A stretch of 19,121 nucleotides of DNA from CAZEDU01 sp964511185 (GTDB taxonomy: Bacteria; Myxococcota; Myxococcia; Myxococcales; Myxococcaceae): the NCBI GenBank assembly GCA_964511185.1, contig CAZEDU010000094.1, forward strand, positions 1-19,121, given 5' to 3'. The notes under the pieces are model-generated. The model was not told the origin of the DNA. It was given only the letters and a program-made list of their open reading frames with translations, and searched no databases. Numbering within the stretch: position 1 is the stretch's first letter; each line of letters starts with the position of its first letter. The position numbers and the translations under genes are program-made. Positions 1-11,307 of the stretch are shown piece by piece.

Positions 1-1
1 G

Positions 2-4917
<4,916 letters not shown>

Positions 4918-4921
<4 letters not shown>

Positions 4922-5604
4922 GCGAACGGTCCGATCTGCGCCAAGTGATGGCGCAGATGCTGGCCAGGCAGCCGCTGGGCGCCTCGATGTGGATTCGAGG
5001 CGCCGGCCGCAGCATGTCGCCCTTGCTCGAAGGGGGCGATTCGGTGCGCGTGGTGCGCTGCGAGCCCGGCGCGCTTCGCCGCGGCGACCTGGCCGCGCTG
5101 CAGACGCGCGACGGCGGCCTGGCGGTGCACGTGGTGACGAGGACCGCGCCCATCGAGACGGCGTCCTTCTTGGGGACGCCCGACGCGCCGGGGGAGGTGC
5201 TCGGCAAGGTGGTCGCCGTGCGCCGCGGCGGTACGGTCGTTCCCCTTCGCTCGGTCGCGCGGCCGGCCGTGCTCGTCGCGCACCGGGCCTTGAGCGCGCT
5301 GCGCTCGCGTCAGGCGCTGCGGCAGACGTTTCGGGCGGCGCAGGGCGCCCGGTGGTCGGCGCCGGCGCGGCGGCTGTGGCTCGGCCCGCTGGAGCTTCGG
5401 GCGCTCACCGAAGATGACGACGAGGCGCTCCGGGTGTTCTGCGAGAAGCTCGGCCTGGCGGTGCCCGCGCCGCCGGTGGTCGCGGCGGTGCGCCGCTCGG
5501 GCGCGCTGGTGGCGGCCGCCGGCTCGAAAGAAAGCCCCTGGGTGCACGTGCTCCCCGCCGCGCGCGGGCTCGGGCTCGAGCAGCGGCTGCTTCGGGCGTT
5601 GTGA
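4918..5604 (+). CDS. S24/S26 signal-peptidase-like domain with a C-terminal GNAT-like remnant
   Basis: The protein has 228 residues from a GTG that overlaps the upstream stop as GTGA, suggesting translational coupling; an ATG at 4948 is the alternative. Residues 25-90 match the S24/S26 pattern: G-x-x-R-S-M-S-P-L-L-x-x-G-D with candidate nucleophile Ser32, then R-R-G-D and A-V-H-V-V with His71. The pattern resembles the Ser-His type (SipW/Sec11-like) more than the bacterial Ser-Lys type, since no Lys is present at the expected place. No transmembrane helix is evident. Residues about 160-228 look like part of a GNAT acetyltransferase: an L-R-A-L-T-E-D-D start and a R-G-L-G-L-E-x-x-L-L motif, with the rest missing. 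Substrate unknown. It ends exactly where the convergent subtilase gene ends. Confidence 0.7.
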
Positions 5605-6945
5605 TCAGCGCAGCCGCTCGGCCATCGCGAGCACCTTCTGCTTGGTCTTGCCCGACAGCTTGAGCCGCGCCGAGGCCTGGGCCTCCGTCGCGCCGCGCTG
5701 AAGGAGGCCGCGCGCCGCAGCGACCTGGAGCGCGAAAGCGGCGTCGATGGGGCCGCCGGCCTCGACGACGCCCGCCCAGCCGGCGCGCTTCTTCGAGGTC
5801 TCGATGAGCAGCCGCTTGAGCTCGGGCACCTTCAGCGAAGGGTCGAGGACGAGGCACTTGGCGGCCAGGTTGGTGACGATCGGCGTAGCCATCGAGGTGC
5901 CATCCTGGAAGCTGTACAGCCCACCCGGGTAAGCGGAGAACACCGCCGCGCCGAGGGCGGCCACGTCGACGAAGGGAGCGCCGTGGTTCGACAGCCTGGC
6001 GCGCTGGCCTTTGAGGTTCGCGGCGCCCACCACCACGACGTTCGGCAGCTCGTTGGCCGCGAGCACCGCGCTGGGCGGGTGCCGCTCGCTGGGGAGCTGG
6101 GCGCCCTCGTTCCCCGCGCCGGCCAGGAACAAGACGTTCGGGTGCGCTTCGATGACCTTCTTCACCTGGCGGAGGCCCGCCGGCGTCAGGGTGCGGAAGC
6201 TCAGGTTGATGATCCGCGCGCCCGCCTTCGCCGCGTAGCGGACCGCCCGAGAGAAGTGCGTGAAGTCCTCTTCGAGGCGAATCGCCTGCAGCGGGATGGC
6301 GCGGATGCGGTCGGTGCCTTGGGTCGACAGGCCCAGGACGTGGGTGCCGTGGGGCGCGGCGCTCAGCTCACCTTCGGGATCGAAGAAGTTCCAGCCGTGC
6401 AGGTCATCGACGTGGCCGTTGCGGTCGTCGTCGACGCCGTTGCCAGCGACCTCCTTCGGGTTGCGCCAGAGCTTCTCGGCGAAGGCGGGGTGGGTCAGCT
6501 CGGCGCCGTCGTCGATGACCGCGATGACGGCGCGCGCGTCCTGCTGCCCGGCGCGCTGCACGAGCCGCTCGAAGGCCTCGTCGCGCTCGGTGACGTTCTC
6601 GCGCGCGAACGCGGCCGCGGCCCGAGCGGATCGCTTCGGCACGCGCCGGCTGTCCTCCCGGGTGGAGAGCGAGCTGCCTGCCGGGTACCCCAGCCGCAGC
6701 AGCGAGCGCTCGAGCGACTCCTTCGCGAGGAGCTCCATCTCCACGCCGGTGTCCGCCCACAGCGCGAGCAGCGCGCGCGCTTCCTCTCCGGCCCGCCTGG
6801 GCAGCTGGTCGATGAGGGGCTGCAGCTGGCGGGTGAGCTCGGCCCGCGTGAGCCGTCCGTCCTTCGTCGCGCGGGCGATGCGGCGCGACAGCTCCGTCGC
6901 CGCGGAGCGGGTGGACGTTCGGGTCGGGACAGAGGGCGTCGGCAT
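5605..6945 (-). CDS. S8 family (subtilisin-like) serine peptidase
   Basis: The protein has 446 residues. The catalytic triad is intact: Asp145 in V-I-D-D-G, His199 in H-G-T-H and Ser351 in G-T-S-M-A-T-P; the oxyanion Asn279 lies in A-G-A-G-N-E. An N-G-V-D-D-D-R-N-G-H-V-D-D loop (about 169-181) is a common Asp-rich insertion of this family. No N-terminal signal peptide or hydrophobic segment is visible; residues 1-135 are charged and helical, with T-K-D-G-R-L-T-R-A-E-L near residue 27 looking like a decayed EF-hand. The enzyme may therefore act in the cytoplasm or leave by another route. The stop codon abuts the stop of the plus-strand gene with no gap. The ATG at 6945 has no strong ribosome-binding site. 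Confidence 0.9.
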   Translation of the reverse strand: MPTPSVPTRTSTRSAATELSRRIARATKDGRLTRAELTRQLQPLIDQLPRRAGEEARALLALWADTGVEMELLAKESLERSLLRLGYPAGSSLSTREDSRRVPKRSARAAAAFARENVTERDEAFERLVQRAGQQDARAVIAVIDDGAELTHPAFAEKLWRNPKEVAGNGVDDDRNGHVDDLHGWNFFDPEGELSAAPHGTHVLGLSTQGTDRIRAIPLQAIRLEEDFTHFSRAVRYAAKAGARIINLSFRTLTPAGLRQVKKVIEAHPNVLFLAGAGNEGAQLPSERHPPSAVLAANELPNVVVVGAANLKGQRARLSNHGAPFVDVAALGAAVFSAYPGGLYSFQDGTSMATPIVTNLAAKCLVLDPSLKVPELKRLLIETSKKRAGWAGVVEAGGPIDAAFALQVAAARGLLQRGATEAQASARLKLSGKTKQKVLAMAERLR

Positions 6946-7055
6946 CAGGCTGGATTGTCAGCGAGAGGCGGTGACGGGTTGCTGATCCATGGCAACGGGC
7001 GGGTGCGCGGCCCCCCGTCTTGACGGGATTGCGCAAACGCGGCTCCATCCACTGA

Positions 7056-7967
7056 GTGCACTTCGACACACGTCCCCCCAAGTCCCTCGCGGCCGACTTG
7101 GGCCTGTTCGCGGCGACGCTCATTTGGGGCGCGACCTTCGTCGTCGTCAAAGACGCGATGTCGCAGAGCGACGCGTTCAGCTTCCTGACCGGGCGCTTCG
7201 CCATCGGCGCTCTCGCCCTGACGCTCTTGGCGCGCCGTCAGCTCGCGGCAGCCGCCACCTGGCGGGCCGGGCTGTTCCTCTCCTTGTTCCTCTTCGCCGG
7301 CTACGCGTTGCAGACGGTCGGGCTGCGCTACACCACGCCTTCGCGCTCGGCGTTCCTCACCGGGCTCGCGGTGCTGCTGGTGCCGTTCGTGTCCATCGCG
7401 GTGCTGCGCCGGGCGCCCAAGCTGCCCTCGGTGGTCGGCATCGCGCTGGCGGTCGTCGGCCTCTACGCGCTGACGCGTGGCACCGAGGGCGCGCAGCCCG
7501 GAACGACGCTGGGCGATGCGCTCACCTTGGGCTGCGCGCTCGCGTACGCCTTCCACATCGTCTGGGTGGAGCGGTTGGCGCCGCTCCATCCGCCGCTCGC
7601 GCTGGTGGCAGTGCAGCTGTGGGCGGTGGCGGCGCTCTCGGCCGGCGCGCTCGCGTTCTTTCCGCCCGCGGTGACTTGGAGCTGGCAGCTCGCCGGCGCG
7701 CTGGTCGCGTGCGGCCTGTTGGCCAGCGCGCTCGCCATCGGGCTGCAGACCTGGGCGCAGCGCCACACCTCGGCCGTGCGCGCGGCGCTCATCTTCTCGC
7801 TGGAGCCGGTGTTCGCCGCGCTGCTCTCGCAGTTGCTCGGGCGCGAGCAGCTGGGCCGGCCTGAGCTGGTGGGCGGCGGCTTGATTGTCATCGGCGTCGT
7901 CGTCGCCGAGCTGGGGAACGTCTACTGGCCGAGGCTCAAGCCGCGTGGTTGGTCGAGGAGCGGCTGA
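7056..7967 (+). CDS. EamA/DMT family transporter
   Basis: The protein has 303 residues from a GTG. The hydrophobicity fits ten transmembrane segments in two five-helix halves, as in drug/metabolite exporters of the EamA family. Family signatures are visible: L-I-W-G-A-T-F near residue 23 in the first half, and S-L-E-P-V-F-A-A-L near the end of the second half. The substrate cannot be predicted. The 110-bp gap shared with the divergent subtilase contains TTGACG at 7020, a possible -35 element, but no convincing -10 follows. The next gene starts 23 bp downstream on the same strand and could be co-transcribed. Confidence 0.9.
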   Translation: MHFDTRPPKSLAADLGLFAATLIWGATFVVVKDAMSQSDAFSFLTGRFAIGALALTLLARRQLAAAATWRAGLFLSLFLFAGYALQTVGLRYTTPSRSAFLTGLAVLLVPFVSIAVLRRAPKLPSVVGIALAVVGLYALTRGTEGAQPGTTLGDALTLGCALAYAFHIVWVERLAPLHPPLALVAVQLWAVAALSAGALAFFPPAVTWSWQLAGALVACGLLASALAIGLQTWAQRHTSAVRAALIFSLEPVFAALLSQLLGREQLGRPELVGGGLIVIGVVVAELGNVYWPRLKPRGWSRSG

Positions 7968-7990
7968 TGGGCTAGCGTCGCCGCCCGCCG

Positions 7991-9001
7991 ATGTGCGCCG
8001 TCGAGCTGCGAAAGGGTGGGCTGCACCTGACCGGCTCCGCGCTGGCGTTCGACGCGAAGCGAAGGTCGGCGCTCTCGTTCGTCTCGCACGCGCACGCCGA
8101 CCACATCGCGCGGCACGAGCGCGTCATCGCCACCGCGGCGACCGTGGCGCTGATGCGCGCGCGGCTGGGCGAGCTCTCGGGTGTCTTGCCGGTGCCCTAC
8201 AACCGCCCCTTCGAGTTGCGGCCGCTGTACCTCGAGCTGCTCCCGGCCGGACACATCTTGGGGTCGGCGCAGCTCAAGGTGATTCGCGGCGACGGCCACC
8301 GCGTCGTCTACACCGGCGACGTGAACCTCCAGCCGTCGCTGACCGCCGAGCCGATTCAACTCGGCGAGTGCGACACGCTGGTGCTCGAGTCGACCTTCGG
8401 TCATCCGCGCTTTTGCTTCCCGCCGCGGACGCAGGTGCTGCAAGAGGTCGAGGCGTGGGTGCGGACGAAGCTCTCCTCGGGCGTGTGGCCGATTCTGTTG
8501 GGCTACGCGCTCGGCAAGAGCCAGGAGGTGATCAAGTACCTCTCGGACAGGGGATTGGCGGTCTGCGCGCACCCGCGCATCTACGACATCTCGGCGCTCT
8601 ACCGGTCGTTCGGTGTGACGATGAACGTGCGGCGCTTCGATGGAAAGCTCCAGCCGAACGAGGTCGGCGTGTTTCCGCCCTTCGGCCGCGGACAGGCGCT
8701 CCAGCACGTGTGGCCGCGGGCGACGGCGGTGTTGACGGGGTGGGCGCTCGACGGCGACGCCGCGCGGCGGTACGGGGCGGACGTCGCGTTTCCACTCTCG
8801 GACCACGCCGATTACGCGTCGCTCATCGAATACGCGGCGCGCACCGGCGCGCGCGAGGTCATCACCCACCACGGCTACGCGAACGAGCTCGCCGACGGCC
8901 TCAAGGCGGCCGGCATCTTCGCGCGGCCGGTGGGAAAGCCGGTCCAGCTCGCGCTGGCGCTCGAGGGGACTGTCCCTGAAAGGGACTGTCCCCGGGGGTG
9001 A
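7991..9001 (+). CDS. MBL-fold/beta-CASP exonuclease-like protein (ligase-associated exonuclease family)
   Basis: The protein has 336 residues. Metal-binding motifs are intact: H-A-H-A-D-H at 33-38, A-G-H-I-L-G-S-A with His88, and Y-T-G-D with Asp110. The beta-CASP half shows E-S-T-F-G (133-137), S-D-H-A-D-Y (270-275) and T-H-H-G (292-295). This matches the family that includes mRNA 3'-end processing factor-like proteins and DNA-ligase-associated exonucleases, which degrade nucleic acid with bound metal ions. No ligase or helicase gene is adjacent. The last ten or so codons, after A-L-A-L-E-G, are encoded by a palindromic repeat (8965-8993), so the natural C-terminus was probably replaced or extended by that element. 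Confidence 0.85.
   Translation: MCAVELRKGGLHLTGSALAFDAKRRSALSFVSHAHADHIARHERVIATAATVALMRARLGELSGVLPVPYNRPFELRPLYLELLPAGHILGSAQLKVIRGDGHRVVYTGDVNLQPSLTAEPIQLGECDTLVLESTFGHPRFCFPPRTQVLQEVEAWVRTKLSSGVWPILLGYALGKSQEVIKYLSDRGLAVCAHPRIYDISALYRSFGVTMNVRRFDGKLQPNEVGVFPPFGRGQALQHVWPRATAVLTGWALDGDAARRYGADVAFPLSDHADYASLIEYAARTGAREVITHHGYANELADGLKAAGIFARPVGKPVQLALALEGTVPERDCPRG
8965..8993. repeat. REP-like double palindrome at the 3' end of the exonuclease gene
   Basis: GGGACTGTCCC occurs twice (8966-8976 and 8982-8992). The whole unit folds as a 13-bp-arm hairpin with one central T-T mismatch and a GAA loop. It lies inside the reading frame and encodes part of the C-terminal extension. A related palindrome lies 62 bp away. 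Confidence 0.7.
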
Positions 9002-9054
9002 CGAGGCCGGTAACCGAGTCGGGCGCTTGTTGCGAGACGCCGCTCGGGAAATCC

Positions 9055-9067
9055 GGGGACAGTCCCC
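9055..9067. repeat. Single GGGGACAGTCCCC palindrome between convergent genes
   Basis: This near-perfect palindrome shares the GGGAC-N-GTCCC core with the units at 8965-8993 and 14618-14650. It lies 5 bp beyond the stop codon of the pentapeptide-repeat gene. It may belong to a REP-type pair with the 8965 unit, or serve as a terminator stem. Confidence 0.6.
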
Positions 9068-9072
9068 CCTGT

Positions 9073-10308
9073 TCACTCCTCGGGCGGCGGCTCTTGTGTC
9101 AGCCGGTCCAGCGCCTCGAGGTGGGCGGCGGCTTCGGCGAGGTACGCCAGCCTCCGCAGCTGCGCCTCTTCGGGGAGCGCGGCGAACACCTGAAACGCCT
9201 CGAGCAGCTCGTCTTTGTTGCCGCGGGTCGCCAGCGTGGCGAGGTCGAGCGCGGGCTCGCTGGCGTCCACCGCTTCGTCCCAGTTGTTCTCGGGCGTGAA
9301 GCCGGCCTCGAGGAGCGCGGTGAACAGCTGCGCCGCCGCGAGGCGCTTGCGGACCTCGCCCAAGTACTCGGTATCGAGCCCGCGGTGTTTGAGCTCGAGC
9401 AGCGCCGCGGTGATGCGCGGGTCCACCTGCGAGGTGAGGTCGTCGTTGTCGACCTCCGCCTGCAGCTCGCCGATCAACGCTTCGATGGCGCCGTCCGAGG
9501 CGGCCGGCTCGAGGCCCATCTCGCGCAAGTAGACCGCGGCGAACGCCGCCTCGCGGCCGCCTTCCTCCAGCGCGCGCTGCGCCCGCTCGACGCCCGCCGG
9601 ATCGACGGTGGGCTTTCGGTTCTCGAGCCGCATCTTCACCGCCTCGCGAAGCAGCGACTCCAGGCCTGTCCCAGGCGTCAGGCGGCCGGGGAGCGGCGGC
9701 CGCAAGCCCGGCGTGTCGAGGACCCAGACCGGCGGGTGGCCCAGCCGCTTCAGCCCGCGGAAGAGGAGCGAGCCCGGGTTGTCTTGGGGACGGAAGGGCG
9801 GCAGCTCGGTCTCCACCTCCACCTGCGACATCGCCGCGGCGGTCTGCGCCTGCCGCTGCTCGCGCGTGAACGAGGTGATGCCCACCGCGGGGGGCGGCGG
9901 AGGCGGCGGGGCTTCCTCGCCATCCAGCCCGACCACGCGGTCCATGTCGACGTCTTCCAGCTCGAGCGCCTCGAGGCCGCGGGCGCCCGAGAAGTCGCAG
10001 CGCAGCAGCTTGATGCGCTCGAAGGTAGCGCCGTCGAGGTTGGCGCCCCGGAAGTCGCAGTCCTGCAGGCGGCCGCCGTGGAAGTAGGCGTTCGACAGGT
10101 CGGCCTCCTTGAAGCTGACCTTCGACAAATCGCACTTCTCCCACTCGGTGCCGATGAGCGTGAGCCCGGAGAGATCTGCGTTGGCCGAGAACAGCTGAGC
10201 GAAGGTTGCGCCGGTGTGATCCGCTGGAACCTTGCCCGCCTTGCGCAGCTTGTTCCATTCGGCCGAGCCGCTGTTGAGGAGCGTTTCGATGTTGGGTGGC
10301 TTGGGCAT
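9073..10308 (-). CDS. Pentapeptide-repeat protein with a long helical C-terminal domain
   Basis: The protein has 411 residues. AGGGG lies 3 bp before the ATG on the minus strand, a good ribosome-binding site. Residues about 35-125 form pentapeptide repeats of the A(D/N)LxG type (A-N-A-D-L-S-G, A-D-L-S-N-A-Y-F, A-N-L-D-G-A-T-F), which fold into a right-handed quadrilateral beta-helix. A run of seven prolines (134-140) links this to about 260 residues that are acidic and mostly helical, which I do not recognise. There is no signal peptide or transmembrane helix, so it is probably cytoplasmic. Pentapeptide proteins include gyrase-protecting and scaffold proteins, but nothing here selects a role. 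Only 45 bp separate its start from the divergent pseudouridine synthase. Confidence 0.8.
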   Translation of the reverse strand: MPKPPNIETLLNSGSAEWNKLRKAGKVPADHTGATFAQLFSANADLSGLTLIGTEWEKCDLSKVSFKEADLSNAYFHGGRLQDCDFRGANLDGATFERIKLLRCDFSGARGLEALELEDVDMDRVVGLDGEEAPPPPPPPAVGITSFTREQRQAQTAAAMSQVEVETELPPFRPQDNPGSLLFRGLKRLGHPPVWVLDTPGLRPPLPGRLTPGTGLESLLREAVKMRLENRKPTVDPAGVERAQRALEEGGREAAFAAVYLREMGLEPAASDGAIEALIGELQAEVDNDDLTSQVDPRITAALLELKHRGLDTEYLGEVRKRLAAAQLFTALLEAGFTPENNWDEAVDASEPALDLATLATRGNKDELLEAFQVFAALPEEAQLRRLAYLAEAAAHLEALDRLTQEPPPEE

Positions 10309-10353
10309 GGACCCCTATTTACCGGTGTGGTTAGGTCCTTTGCACCAGCGAAA

Positions 10354-11307
10354 ATGCTCGAGCTGCGGATCGACCCAGACCACGCCGGCATCCGGCTGGA
10401 CAAATACTTGCGGATCAAGCTGGCCACGGTGCCGGTGTCGCACCTGTTCAAGATGATTCGCGTGAAGAAGGTGCGCGTGAACGGGAAGCGCGCGCAGCCG
10501 GATCAGCCGCTCGCGGCCGGCGACGTGGTCACCGTGCGCGGCGAGGCGGAGAAGCTGCTCGGCCCCGCACCCAAGGCGCCGCCCGCGGCCCCGGTGGTCG
10601 ACCCCGCCGAGCTCCAGGTGCTGCTCGAAGACGACTGGCTGATGGCGATCGACAAGCCGTCGGGGATGGCGGTGCACACCGGCAGCGGCATCACCGGCGG
10701 CACGCTGGTCGACTACGTGCGCGCGTACCTGGGCCCCAAGGCGGTGCGCAACGACTTCGCCGCGAGCCCCGCGCACCGGCTCGACCGAGAGACGTCGGGC
10801 GTGATTCTGGTGGCCAAGCGCCGCCCGGCGATGGTGCATTTCACGGACGTCTTCACGCACGGCAAGTCGAGCAAGCGCTACCTCACGCTGGTCAAGGGCA
10901 AGCTGCCCAAGCCCCGCGGCGTCATCGACCTGCCTCTGTCGGAGCACCAGCAGACGGCGGCGTCGAAGGCGCGGCGCGGCGTCAACATGCAAGAGGCCAT
11001 CACCCACTACGAGGTGCTCGGGCAGGCGAGCACGGTCTCGCTGCTGCGCTGCTCCATCGAGACTGGCCGCACCCACCAGATTCGGAGACACTTGGCGGCC
11101 ATCGGCCACCCGGTGGCGGGCGACAAGAAGTACGGCGATTTCGCCTTCAACCGAGAGCTGAAGGCGCGGTGGGGCTTGAAGCGTTTGTTCCTGCACGCAC
11201 AGTCGATTGAATTTCCACACCCGGAAGATGGCCGCCGCGTTCGAGTAGAGGCGCCCTTGCCAGACGCGCTAGAAGAGGTGCTGTCGAAAGCCGGCTTGAA
11301 GCGATGA
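10354..11307 (+). CDS. RluA-family (RluC/RluD-like) RNA pseudouridine synthase
   Basis: The protein has 317 residues, the usual length for RluC/RluD. An S4 RNA-binding domain (about 13-60, R-L-D-K-Y-L...V-R-V-N-G-K) is followed by the catalytic domain with A-H-R-L-D-R-E-T-S-G, in which Asp144 is the nucleophile that converts uridine to pseudouridine. R-T-H-Q-I-R-R-H is the second family signature. The target is probably 23S rRNA, but RluC and RluD cannot be separated from sequence alone. No clear ribosome-binding site precedes the ATG; the frame is open upstream, but that region lies antisense to the pentapeptide gene. The stop overlaps the start of the PBP gene as ATGA, so the two are translationally coupled. 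Confidence 0.9.
   Translation: MLELRIDPDHAGIRLDKYLRIKLATVPVSHLFKMIRVKKVRVNGKRAQPDQPLAAGDVVTVRGEAEKLLGPAPKAPPAAPVVDPAELQVLLEDDWLMAIDKPSGMAVHTGSGITGGTLVDYVRAYLGPKAVRNDFAASPAHRLDRETSGVILVAKRRPAMVHFTDVFTHGKSSKRYLTLVKGKLPKPRGVIDLPLSEHQQTAASKARRGVNMQEAITHYEVLGQASTVSLLRCSIETGRTHQIRRHLAAIGHPVAGDKKYGDFAFNRELKARWGLKRLFLHAQSIEFPHPEDGRRVRVEAPLPDALEEVLSKAGLKR

Noticed and set aside
7020..7049. TTGACG as a promoter of the EamA gene
   Set aside because: No convincing -10 box is found 16-18 bp downstream, and transcription would start almost at the start codon; mentioned in the gene entry only.
8998..10353. Extended N-terminus for the pseudouridine synthase on the plus strand
   Set aside because: This stretch is antisense to the pentapeptide gene, which has clear repeats and a good ribosome-binding site; the S4 domain begins right after the ATG at 10354.
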